Shown piece by piece: positions 10,395 through 20,471 of a stretch of 64,000 bases of DNA; position 1 is the first letter of the stretch; each line of letters opens with the position of its first letter. This DNA is from Acanthacorydalis orientalis (lineage: Eukaryota > Arthropoda > Insecta > Megaloptera > Corydalidae). Position numbers and translations under genes: made by a program. The stretch lies in NCBI GenBank assembly GCA_034766995.1, contig CM068320.1:11251687-11315686 (forward strand), written 5' to 3'. The notes under the pieces are model-generated. The model saw only the letters and a program-made list of their open reading frames with translations, did not search any database and had not been told where the DNA came from.

Positions 10395-11123
10395 TTAAGG
10401 GACTTGCATAAGTTTTCCCTTCGAAAAGTAGACTTTGATCATTTTTTTTGAGATGGGTATTAATGTTATAACTTTAAAATTTTGCACACATTAAACAAAT
10501 ATCTTGATCAAGCTTTTCTAATTTTTTATTGAAAAATTTGTACAAACTATGAAGGTATTAAAAATAAATTGAAGAACTGTATTTGCTCCATAGTTAACCG
10601 TTGTACACGATTTCGGCAACTACGTTAACCTGACACCAAAAACAGAATAATGTACCTATAGAAAAATGTAATAACTTTTGAATGACTGGATAGTTTTTTA
10701 AAATTTTGAAAATTTCTAAAATGGCATCCGTTTGAATAAAAAGGTTGATTTTGACACACAATTGTTTGTTATTTAAATATGGAAAAGCATATCAAAATCA
10801 TTCAGTCACCCGATAGAGAATGTTATTAACAATGTTCAGTCAAAATTTCAAGCCGATCAGATGAATAGTTTTTGAGATATGATGTAAAAAGTTTGTGAAA
10901 TTTGTCAAATGTTTGAAAAGTATAGTTTCGAGAAAAACGACAGAACTTGCTCGGGCTAAGCCCTATACTGCTGTGAACCTCATCCACTAAAATCTTTGTA
11001 TCTCAGGGAATTCTTATTATTCGGATAAAATTACTTTTGATAATAAAACTTAAGTCTTCAAGTTTTAATAATATGCAAAGGAATCGATTTTTTGAAAATT
11101 CCAAACTTATGCAAGTCAATTAA
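10395..11123. mobile_element. Non-autonomous DNA transposon, 15-bp perfect inverted ends
   Basis: GACTTGCATAAGTTT at 10401-10415 is repeated perfectly in inverse orientation at 11103-11117. TTAA lies two bases outside each end (10395-10398 and 11120-11123). The target could therefore be TTAA (piggyBac-like) or just TA (Tc1-like, a type whose ends often contain CTTGCATAAG-like sequence). The inside has no open frame of note. The segment around 10840-10885 reads like the non-coding filler seen in MITE-type elements. Confidence 0.75.
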
Positions 11124-11881
11124 CGATTAATAGGTCTTATTTACCGAATTCATGTCAAAGTATGTTTAATAGATATTTGAACCTACATTTAATTTCTAAA
11201 TAAATAAGAAAATATTTTTGTTCCCTTGTTTTTATTCAAACAAAAAATGGAATCAACAAAATGTTAATATTTATAATTTTAAGCGTATCCTTAAAATTAT
11301 ACTTTCAGCAAAATCATGTCAAAAGCACATGCTTCAAATTTAATACTTAATAATAACAAAATTATTATATTAATTAAACGTTTAAAATATGTTTTCCTTT
11401 GAAATAATTTATTAAGTTTCGATTGAAAAACGTCCTTTGTATTTATAATAAATGTAAACTGTTAATAATCATAAATTTTTAAAATATTCAACTAATAAGT
11501 TTCAATAGATTCTCAAAGTTTAATTAATTTTTAAAGAAAATCGTATTTATACATTTTGTTATTAATTCAAGAAATGTTATTGAAACTTCATAAAATATTA
11601 TACTTAACGTTGTTTAATCAACTTCGTTAAACTTACAGCTTCTTTGTTTTTGACGTTACTACAAATTATTTGTATAGGGAGAAATAATGGATTTATTAAA
11701 CAGGATGTAAATATTGAACGTCTACTTGAATTTCATTCAGATATTAAAGTACAACTACACATTGAAATTTCAAACTGTGGTAATTTCATCAGTAATATTT
11801 TTTTGTTTACACAGTTATTAGTTTTGAAAGTGCGGATATATTTCATTTGACTATATATATATAAACACATCTCTATCTAAC

Positions 11882-11934
<53 letters not shown>

Positions 11935-11945
11935 GTATATATATA

Positions 11946-11998
<53 letters not shown>

Positions 11999-12186
11999 GT
12001 GTATATATATATATATATATAATATTTTCAGTATTTAAAGTATTCCATTGGATATTAAAATTCATTTTCAGTTTTTTTAAAAAATAACGGTATTTTAAGA
12101 ATTTATAAGGAAGGTCACCTCAGACAGGGGACATACGAGTATAGGCGATTTTAGAATTTATTTATTATATTTGACTCTAAATATTT
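11124..12186. other. AT-rich DNA, nothing recognised
   Basis: A 68-codon frame at 11644-11850 has no recognisable features and looks like chance. A short TA run at 11852-11863 precedes the larger array. Confidence 0.65.
11884..12020. repeat. Long interrupted (TA)n array
   Basis: TA units with regularly placed TG and GTG interruptions. Confidence 0.96.
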
Positions 12187-12202
12187 TTAACATTAAATTT
12201 AC

Positions 12203-12227
12203 GAAACCCGTCAATTTGACGGGTTTC
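12203..12227. repeat. Perfect hairpin inside piggyBac left end
   Basis: Stem GAAACCCGTCA with complement TGACGGGTTTC around a 3-base loop. In copy B the same site is present but two or three bases differ, so only copy A is perfect. Possibly a transposase or host-factor binding site. Confidence 0.8.
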
Positions 12228-12821
12228 TGATTTCATGCTTAAAAATTCCGAATATGTAAATATTATTTTCTAGTTATTATACGAGTATATTGGTTTTTAA
12301 TGATATAACGTAGTGAATACATATCTCCACTCATTTTATCCGAAAGACCTATACTTTCTTATTTCTATATGTTGTATACCGATTTTTACGAAAATTCGTC
12401 AAATTGACTGGTTGCTTAATTTACAATCAATCGTTCCAATTGTTGCGGAATAACAAAAATAGAAATGAGAATGGGTAAAGAAAAACAAAATAAATAACGG
12501 CTGTTTAGCAACGAGTGCGCAAACGAACAGCTTTGAACTATTTGTTTACAAGAAGAGCAAACCTTATCATATCACGAATGATCATCTCAACTGTGTAGTT
12601 CGCAGAGAAACGAAGTGATATTTGGAAGTTTAGTGAGGCTGAACTTGTTATTTATAATGCAAATGGAGCATAGCGAGTGATTATTTCGAAAGTGAATTTT
12701 GCAGAAAAGGAAGTGGAGTTTGTTTCCTAAACAAAGATTTGAATTTTTCAAGTTAGTTTGAAAATCTATCCATAAAGAAATATTTCTTTACATTTATGTT
12801 CTGCCTACTTGGCTAGGTATT

Positions 12822-13782
12822 ATGGACAAGTCTCGAAAAGATATTGAATTGATAAAAAAACTAACCAGTATAGATGAACACCTATCTGAATCGGATTCTT
12901 ATCCAAATGTTACCGAACTAACGTTGATTTCTGTAATATGGGATAGATTTATCCAAAATAGTCAGGCTCGTTATAAGCCTGCCATGAACATTACAATCGA
13001 TGAACAATTGTTCACAACTAAAGCTAGACGCCGATTTACACAGTACAAGCCAAATAAGCCCGATAAATTCGGCATTAGTTTTGGTTGGCATCGAACGTTA
13101 CAAGCAAATATCTTATAAATGGCTTCCATTATTTAGAGAAAGATGAAATACGACCATCAAATATACCTTTGAGCGAATTTGTCGTGCTCAAGCTTGCTGA
13201 ATCATATTTAGGCCGTGGAAACAACATTAATACTGACAAATTTTTCACAAGAATTTCTCTTGAAAAAAAGTTGCTTGCAAAAAAAAACAACTCTTCTGGG
13301 GACCATACGTGCAAACAGAAGAGAATTGCCAAAAATTGCAAAGGATAAGAAGGATACGTATCCCTGAAACAGTCACATTTTACAACAAAACCAAATTTGG
13401 GGTGGATGCTGTAGACCAAATGGCTAGAAAATATAGCATGAAAGCAGGGTTCCGTAGATGGTTCCTTCAAGTGTTCTATAACATTTTAGATTTGGCACCC
13501 ATCAATGGCTGGATATTGTATAAAGAGACTACTGGAGTACACACATCTGGAAAGAATTTTATATTTCAACTGGCTGAAGAACTAGACAGTGATCTTCGCG
13601 ACGAACAAAATACTAATTCCAATCCATTTCCAGTTATACAGAATCTTAATGTACGAAAGTCTGGCCAAATCGGATTATGTAAGAAAAATAGGTCTAACAA
13701 TATTTGTATTGAGTGTAACAAGTATGTATGCGGAAAATGTACATTTAAAATGGAGTTTACATGTAAAGAATGTACTGAATAA
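12822..13782 (+). pseudogene. piggyBac transposase, N-terminally truncated and frameshifted
   Basis: Three frames joined by two shifts. Frame one (12822-13118) has an ISVIWDRFI segment and TIDEQLF, which carries the first Asp of the DDD triad, then YKPNKPDKFGI. After a one-base loss in a T run near 13080, frame two (13085-13348) carries the second Asp in INTDKFF. After a slip in an A run near 13280, frame three (13309-13782) carries the third in FGVDAVDQMARK, and ends in a cysteine-rich domain (CIEC, CGKC, CKEC). The usual N-terminal third of the protein is not evident. About 128 bp before the third motif, present in copy B, is deleted near 13350. Confidence 0.9.
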
Positions 13783-14070
13783 AACTGTTAATAAAAATCT
13801 ATTGATTTAAGATAAAAAGATTTACAAAAAATTGCATTTTAATTTACCCATCAAAAAGACTGATTTCGGTAAAAATAGATATACAGTCGATACCCGCAGA
13901 TCTAGTGTTAATGTAATTTTTTTGCAAATAAAATATTATTTTTTTAGAATATATGTTATTTCAACCATTAAATAATAAATCGACCATTCTAATACCAATA
14001 CCAAATAACTATTCTAGACAGAATTATGACATCTCAAATATATGTTTTCTTTACTATTGTATAATATATG

Positions 14071-14119
<49 letters not shown>
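14071..14119. repeat. (TA)n microsatellite
   Basis: About 24 units. Confidence 0.95.
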
Positions 14120-14123
<4 letters not shown>

Positions 14124-14190
14124 GTTATTTTTTAATCGGTTTTAGTAAATTTTTTTTAGTTCATAAAAAATATACAAATTTAATTCCTAT

Positions 14191-14212
14191 ATGTATATAT
14201 ATATATATATAT

Positions 14213-14259
<47 letters not shown>

Positions 14260-14274
14260 CATATATATATATAC

Positions 14275-14307
<33 letters not shown>

Positions 14308-14317
14308 TATACGTATA
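14191..14317. repeat. Interrupted (TA)n array
   Basis: TA units broken by TACA, TG and TACG interruptions. Confidence 0.95.
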
Positions 14318-14809
14318 TACATATTCATAATAAACATTTCATTTATAATATATTAATATACATCTGACGAAATAAATCTATAACGTTTGTAGTTTGATTT
14401 AATCTATTACATGATTAGTTGCTCAAAATTTATAAAGTGATCTATTTTTGGAGGTGTGGTACATCTTATATTGAAATATCCGTTAGAAATCTTAATTGTA
14501 TACATTTTAATGGTGTCTGAAAATAACTTCTACTAATAGAGATACGTTAGTGCCTTGAATATATTTTATCAGTTTTGACAAGGAAACAAAGTAAGTAAGT
14601 TATATCTTGACATGAACATACTCTATTCACTGTTGGATTGTTTAACATGAAAATGTGGTAAAAGTGACGTTTCATAAGTCTTACAATTTACATAAAAATA
14701 AATTACAGAATAAAAATGAACATCAAATAATATTTTTTGTACAGATGAAAAGTTTAATAAAACGTCAAATAAGAAAAAAATCATACGTAACTTTTTTATT
14801 CATATGAAT

Positions 14810-14811
<2 letters not shown>

Positions 14812-14898
<87 letters not shown>
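14812..14898. repeat. (TA)n array abutting transposon end
   Basis: Two TA tracts separated by CTACA. The array runs directly into the left end of the DDE element. Confidence 0.95.
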
Positions 14899-14903
<5 letters not shown>

Positions 14904-15007
14904 GAGTTTTTCAAGGAGGACGCACTTTTTTAATTTGCAATAAAAGATAGAATTTGAACTACTTTTTCAAGTTTATTAATTGTTAATAATAGTTGGCGGT
15001 ATGCAAT

Positions 15008-15729
15008 TTATAAATGAAAAATAATATCGTGTAAGTGACCGCCGCATACTTTCTTACAAGTAACCATTCTTTTTTTAAAATTTTCAATAACATCCCTACA
15101 AAACTGGGGCTCTATCTCCCCAATTACTCTTCGGATTTCATCTTTTATGTCGCGAATTGTATTAGAATTATTGGTGTACACCTGTCTCTTAACGTGATTC
15201 CAATGAAAGTAGTCCAACGGTGTTCAATCGCGAGATCTCGAATGACAAATAATGTCTACATTTCTGGAAATAATGCTATCAAAAAATTTAGTCCTCAACA
15301 AATCAATTGTTTTATCAGTTGTGTGGATTTTTGCACCGTATCGCTGTAACCATGTGTCCTCCAGATTATTATCATCCAATTCAGCCCACAAGAAAATGGT
15401 TATTATATTTCATTATTTTTCTCCATTCACAGTCAGTAATTGCTTCACCAGTCTGATTCTCAAAAAAGTCAGGACCAATGACTTAACTGGAAAAAGTGCG
15501 CACTAAACAGTCATTTTTTCTGAGTGCAGTGAGTTCTCAACGGTCACCCAGTGATTTTTTTTAACCAAGATTCTGTAGTTTTGTTTCTTAACGTAGCCAG
15601 AGAATTCGAATTCATCGCTAAAGATAACTTTTTCAGAAAAACCATGTTATTTCAATATTCAATTTACAAATCTCGGATACCGTTAATGGTCTGCTCGTTT
15701 CAATTCTTGTATTGATTGAACCTTATAAG
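15008..15729 (-). pseudogene. DDE_3-like transposase, C-terminal part
   Basis: Reads LKTYKVQSIQELKR at the upstream edge, then VIFSDEFEFSGYV with the first catalytic Asp (SDE), LVLTFFENQTGEAIT, a region LQRYGAKIHTT where the usual QQDGA Asp is Tyr, and finally LDYFHWNHVKRQVY ... DIKDEIRRVIGEIEPQFC ... GGHLHDIIFH. The order and the C-terminal GGHL-x-DIIFH match a Tc1/mariner-superfamily transposase family common in insects. Several stops and shifts are present and the second catalytic Asp is lost. Confidence 0.82.
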
Positions 15730-15742
15730 TCTTTAGTAGTAA

Positions 15743-15744
<2 letters not shown>

Positions 15745-15796
<52 letters not shown>
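15745..15796. repeat. (TA)n array at LINE 3' tail
   Basis: About 26 units located exactly between the LINE 3' UTR and the target-site duplication. Confidence 0.95.
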
Positions 15797-15799
<3 letters not shown>

Positions 15800-15858
15800 A
15801 GCCTGATATTACAATATAATATTTATGAAACATAATATGTAATTTTATCAAAATACAG

Positions 15859-16970
15859 CTAGATGCCGCCTGCCCAATCCCCTTTTCCAAGCTTTTCGGT
15901 CCTTTTAGTCATTTCGTCGTTTAGCTGTCTCTTCTCCAAGGCCTTTCTTATCCCTGAGTTCCCGGAAAGCCGAGGTCGTCCACCTTTCTTTTTTCCCGGC
16001 GGGACCCATTTGAATATCCGCCGTGGCCATTGCTCTTCTGGCATTCGCATCAAATGCCCAAACCATCTTAAACTTCAAAGTTCTATTCTATCGGTAACTG
16101 TCTCTCCAGAATTCATTCGACGTCTGATTTCTTCACTTGTTATGTGTTGAAGCCTGGGGACTCTTGCACTTCGTCGGAAGCAGTCCATTTCTACTGCAAT
16201 CAGCCTTCGCTTTACCTCGACATTGTTCAGATCTCACTTCCGTAACAGAGAGTCGACTCTACTATAACCTGTCCTATACGTTTTTTCGTTTTAAATGTTT
16301 CGGTCCCACCATAGCGAGTTTAGGCAGCCAATTATTTTTTTTTGCTTCTTGTAATCGGTGTTTGATTTCTCTCTCACCTACGATTCTCTCTCACCTCGTA
16401 TTTCGTTTTTATCTACTTCCGCCCATAGATATTTAAACTCTTCAACTTGTTCTATTGTTGAGTCATCATTTATAAATATTTCAAATTTTTTTCGTTGTTC
16501 ACGACCAAAAACTCCGTCTTTTTCAGACTTACATGTAATCCCCATTTCTCATATTCTGTATAAAGTCGTCTTGTCATAAATTCTAGATCGTATGAGTCTT
16601 AAGCCATTACGGCCTGGTCGACGATAAAACTTAACGTGAAAAGATTATGGTCTCCAATAGGTACTCTCATGCCTACGCAGCTTTTTTTCCAATTCCTGAG
16701 TACGACTTCTACGTATAAATTGAAGAGTAGTGGTGACAAACTACATCCCTGCTTTAATCCTTTGGAAGAGTTAATTAAGTTAGATAGACGTCTGCCTACC
16801 TTGGTAAACGTCAGATTTTCCTTATATATTTCTTGAATTATTGCTAGCATATGCGGGTTAACGTTCAGTTGATACAAGGCTTCCCAAAGTTTTTGTCTAG
16901 GTATCATGTCGTACGCCTTTTCTAAATCAATGAAGGCCATGTGCAATTCTTCCCGTATTGATATCTTTAG
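15859..16970 (-). pseudogene. LINE reverse transcriptase, 3' half, decayed
   Basis: On the minus strand: HMAFIDLEKAYDMIPR (RT motif with catalytic Asp), GLKQGCSLSPLLFNLY, then LSFIVDQAV where the family has F-A-D-D-Q, so one catalytic Asp has become Val. After a stop near 16599 it continues as MTRRLYTEYEKWGLHV and QVEEFKYLWAEVDKN. The C terminus, from 16053, has MRMPEEQWPRRIFKWVPPGKKKGGRPR, the segment that follows W-x-GH in RTE-like and related LINEs. Clade is uncertain. The apparent ATG frame reaching up to 17036 is misleading: codons before about 16973 are transposase DNA read out of frame. Confidence 0.83.
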
Positions 16971-16973
16971 TAG

Positions 16974-17311
16974 AAAATCCTTATTAAAATGCGCCATGTG
17001 GTCATCTGTGAAAGCCACAATTATTGCGAACGTCATGAAATTGATTTTTCTGTCTCTTCCGTTACACTTTCACAAACCAATTTAATGTTCTCTTCAGAAC
17101 GAGCACTATGAACACATGTTGGTGTTTATTTATCTTTAACCGACCCAGTCACTTCAAATTTACTCTCTTATCAAAGAATTGTTGATTCAGATGGACTAGT
17201 ATTTTGAGAATAAATATTACATAATTTACGAAATGTATTTTTTACAGAACGACCATTTTCATTATTCAATTGTATTATTTCAGTATATTGTTTTTTTGTA
17301 TACGAAGCCAT
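16974..17311 (-). pseudogene. DDE_3-like transposase, N-terminal part
   Basis: Starts MASYTKKQYTEIIQLNNENG at 17311, then RSVKNTFRKL, PSESTI, FEVTGSV and HSARSEENIKLVCESV: a helix-turn-helix region followed by the linker typical of this family. Several stops (after PSESTIL and near SIS-x-RS) and a one-base shift near 16990 show decay. It joins in sequence to the C-terminal part at 15729 once the LINE and one duplicate are removed. Confidence 0.82.
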
Positions 17312-17422
17312 AACTAAAAATGGGAATACTAAAACTTAATAAATATAAAAAAATATATAACTGTCAGTTTGACATCTGTGAAATATAACCTCTTAAATAA
17401 TTGCGTTCCTATTGGAAAACCC

Positions 17423-17590
<168 letters not shown>

Positions 17591-18098
17591 AGCTATAGTG
17601 TCCTTATATACATTCTTTATTTGAAAATTACAATACAAAATTGTTTAGATTTGATTTAATATATTTTTTACATAATATTTATTGACTGATTGATTTACTG
17701 ATAAATAAATCCAATAAAAAATTAAATATTACTTTCTTGTTTGATTTATTCGCATTTATAGACACAATCGCAAATGTAATGTAAATTTATTTTTACAGCT
17801 TAATCTAAAAGATATTTTTTGAGGCACGCATCTCTTTTTACAGCAATTATTTTGAAATATTACTTCTAACAAGCGAATTTAACCCCTGTGCAAGTAATAG
17901 TTACATGGAGACATCCGAGTAATGTCTAATAATGACACAGTCGTTAAATCGACGATAACTATATAAAAGGATTTAGTACGGATACGCAAACGTAAGCATG
18001 TAAATGTAGTCCAGAATCTCAAATTGGTGCCAACGAATATTATGAAAGCAAGCAGAAAGTACTGAAAGGTCTCTAAGTACATACTCATTAATGTACGA

Positions 18099-18152
<54 letters not shown>

Positions 18153-19004
18153 GTATCACAATTTTGTACTTTTATGGCCTGGTTCATATAAACGTTTTCA
18201 TGTTTTAATATGAAATGTCTTGTTTTATTTTCAAAAATAGTATAACATTTGTCAGACCGTAACTAAAGTAATTTAATTAAAACCATTTTAATGTTAGTAC
18301 ATGTTTATTCATAAGAAAAGATAATGTTTAATAATTTTTATATAACATTTTATATATAGTTACAAATTGTTTTACTATTTTATATCAACTAAAACATATA
18401 TATTAATTTCTATTTTTATAACTGACCTGTTGGTTTTACTTCAATACGAAAACTTTTCGTGAACATAATTTTTCTATATAAATCTATAAAATATTTATAT
18501 AAATGTCACGTTATTGATAAAAAGTTTTAAACAGTTTACCGATGAAACATGAAAATAATTTCGTTCAATCCATCATTGATGTTTAACTTCATAGACTTGA
18601 AAACATCGTAAATGCGGGAACAAGTCGTCTTTCTTTAAAGCAGACAAGTAAAACTAAGTTTGATTCGACATTATCTGGTTCACCGTATCGACCACAAAAC
18701 TTGCGAAAACTTAACGCACACTGTTGTTTAACACAATTGTGTAGACAACGAGCAAACTTAGAGTTATTCATTTCTCCGACTCTCTCTTTCAAAACGCTAT
18801 CAGAAAATCAAAACTCAGATGAGTTTTATGTTTATTTTACGGACACTTTCTCTTTATTCTTTGTTAATGTAACAAAGTTTAAAATTTAATTAATTAAAAT
18901 TAATATTTTGTTATCCAATTAGTTTTGAATATAATATAATAGTATTTTTAATTTTATATTTCATTTCTGTTTATTTTCTATATTAACATCCATACATACA
19001 TAGC

Positions 19005-19010
<6 letters not shown>
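17591..19010. other. AT-rich DNA with one GC-richer patch
   Basis: 18550-18800 is less AT-rich and has a 67-codon minus-strand frame (start at 18792) with five cysteines but no recognisable domain. A TA array lies at 18102-18155. Confidence 0.6.
18102..18155. repeat. (TA)n microsatellite
   Basis: About 23 units, then TG-interrupted. Confidence 0.95.

Positions 19011-19066
<56 letters not shown>
19011..19066. repeat. (TA)n microsatellite
   Basis: About 28 units. Confidence 0.95.
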
Positions 19067-19069
<3 letters not shown>

Positions 19070-19138
19070 CTGTATGTACAATATACAAACAGACACACTC
19101 AAATGTATCAATTTATCTATCTATCTATACATATATAC

Positions 19139-19213
<75 letters not shown>
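19139..19213. repeat. (TA)n array abutting pogo-like element
   Basis: About 36 units; ends in TA followed at once by the CAG terminus of the next element. Confidence 0.95.
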
Positions 19214-19216
<3 letters not shown>

Positions 19217-20039
19217 CGGGATATAATGGAACGAACGTAATTCGTTCTAGAACCTCGTTCGTTATAGCATTTGTTCGTTCTATCATACATTGGAATATAT
19301 GTATTTAAGGGTAATCCGTTCTAGACTCTGAGACTAGAGCAGTTACTACTTACATTATTATTTTAATAGAAAAAATATAATAGAATATAAAAAAAAATAA
19401 TTGTAAAAATAATATAAAATTGATTTATTTAACTTTAGTAAAATAAAGAATCTTTCCTTAGTGAAAATACAAAGAAAACTAATAAAAATCGTAAAAAATC
19501 GCATAGAGATAGAAGGTAAGAGAGGACGGGTCATCATTCTTACACCTTTTGTGTAACTCTCTTGTGGGAGTTAAACCATTATAAGGAGGTTGTCTATCAT
19601 TTTGAAGAATGAATCTAGGCTTAACTGCTTTATCCTGGATTTTAGGATCCTTCAAAATTGAGATATCAAGGTGTCTATAAAATGATTAAGGACCTTTTTC
19701 ACAGCAATAATACATGGGTGATAATCTTTCATAAGTTTGAACAGTTTATCTTAGCAAGAAAATAATTTTTTAAGGTTCCCAGCTGGAATACTTTGACTTT
19801 TTTCTTTGTTCTCGTCCCTGAAAGCTAAACTCTGCTTCAGTCACACTGCCTCTTCATTGTGAAGCTCTGTTAGATCCTCAAATGACAATTTCTTTGTGTG
19901 GTCCTTCACTGTGGTGCTACGTCGTCGAATGCTATTTCTTTGCGCTGTTCGTTGTAGTAACTATTGTTCGTTGTAGCATCTTGTTTTGATTAATTTCGAC
20001 TGTTTGTTGTAACATCATTGATTTTAGTATACTCAACTG
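19214..20039 (-). mobile_element. pogo/Tigger-like relic
   Basis: Termini CAGCGGGATATAATGGAACG and, inverted from the right, CAGTTGAGTATACTAAAATC, each preceded by TA. A CAG start and TA target are typical of the pogo/Tigger group. Near each end are repeats of the form TTCGTT-TATAGCA or TTCGTTGTAGCATC, also seen in Tigger ends. On the minus strand around 19910-19640 a broken frame reads KDHTKKLSFEDLTELHNEE and later LMKDYHPCIIAVKKVLNHF, resembling a Tigger transposase C terminus. No intact transposase. Confidence 0.65.
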
Positions 20040-20041
20040 TA

Positions 20042-20471
20042 TATAGAGGAAAGCAAAAAAATGTAGAGAAATTTATACGAATTTATCAATTATAACTTAA
20101 TATATACTTAGATTTCACTTTCTTCAAATACAAATATTTTTATTCTATTTTATGTTCTATATAATTATAAAAAAACTCTACACATTTCTTACATTAGATA
20201 GAACGCATTATCACATATTATATATTTCATATTCTAATACGGTTCAGAAATGAATTTCTTTAATTTAAAAAACAAATTACATTATATTCTTTCAACGAGC
20301 TCATCATAACATCATATCATTTGTATGAATATTATTGCAATAATTTTTATCATATGAACTGGGGCAACTTCAAACTGACGTAAGTTATAAGAAGAAAGTA
20401 GTTTGACAGATTTAAGCAGTACGAGTGATAATCAACAGCTGGGCATGGGGTTGTTTCGCAACTATATTAGT
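20042..20471. other. AT-rich spacer
   Basis: Between the pogo-like relic and piggyBac copy B; nothing recognised. Confidence 0.7.

Larger units (their letters stand above)
12187..13911 (+). mobile_element. piggyBac-like element, copy A
   Basis: Bounded by TTAA at 12187-12190 and 13908-13911, the piggyBac target duplication. The left end reads CATTAAATTTACG and the inverted right end CACTAGATCTGCG. A perfect 11-bp stem, GAAACCCGTCA/TGACGGGTTTC, lies 12 bases inside the left end. A subterminal inverted repeat of about 40 bp, with a GTATACC start and a CGTCAAATTGACTGG end, is at 12373-12413 and again, inverted, at about 13845-13892. The unequal spacing is typical of piggyBac ends. At 1,725 bp it is shorter than a usual 2.3-2.5 kb element and 128 bp shorter than copy B. 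Confidence 0.9.
13912..14898. other. AT-rich DNA between piggyBac A and the DDE element
   Basis: Mostly microsatellite and AT-rich sequence; 14330-14810 holds no array and no recognisable feature. Confidence 0.7.
15741..16973 (-). mobile_element. 5'-truncated LINE inserted in the DDE transposon
   Basis: The target duplication is visible: TCTTTAGTAG at 15730-15739 and again at 16974-16983. The LINE runs on the minus strand. Its 3' end is a short UTR ending in a (TA)n tract (15745-15796) that directly precedes the duplication, so the microsatellite is the LINE's own tail or grew from it. The 5' truncation point falls inside the reverse transcriptase. Confidence 0.85.

Noticed and set aside
11877..12065. 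Open frames of Ile-Tyr-Ile-Tyr repeats (also at 14042, 17369, 36437, 50061, 50224 and elsewhere)
   Set aside because: They are direct translations of (TA)n microsatellites and have no start or codon signal.
13129..13470. 113-codon minus-strand frame
   Set aside because: Antisense of the piggyBac transposase in copy A.
15035..15506. Plus-strand frames of 104 and 84 codons
   Set aside because: Antisense of the DDE transposase relic.
15863..16436. Overlapping plus-strand frames of 95 and 99 codons
   Set aside because: Antisense of the LINE C-terminal coding region.
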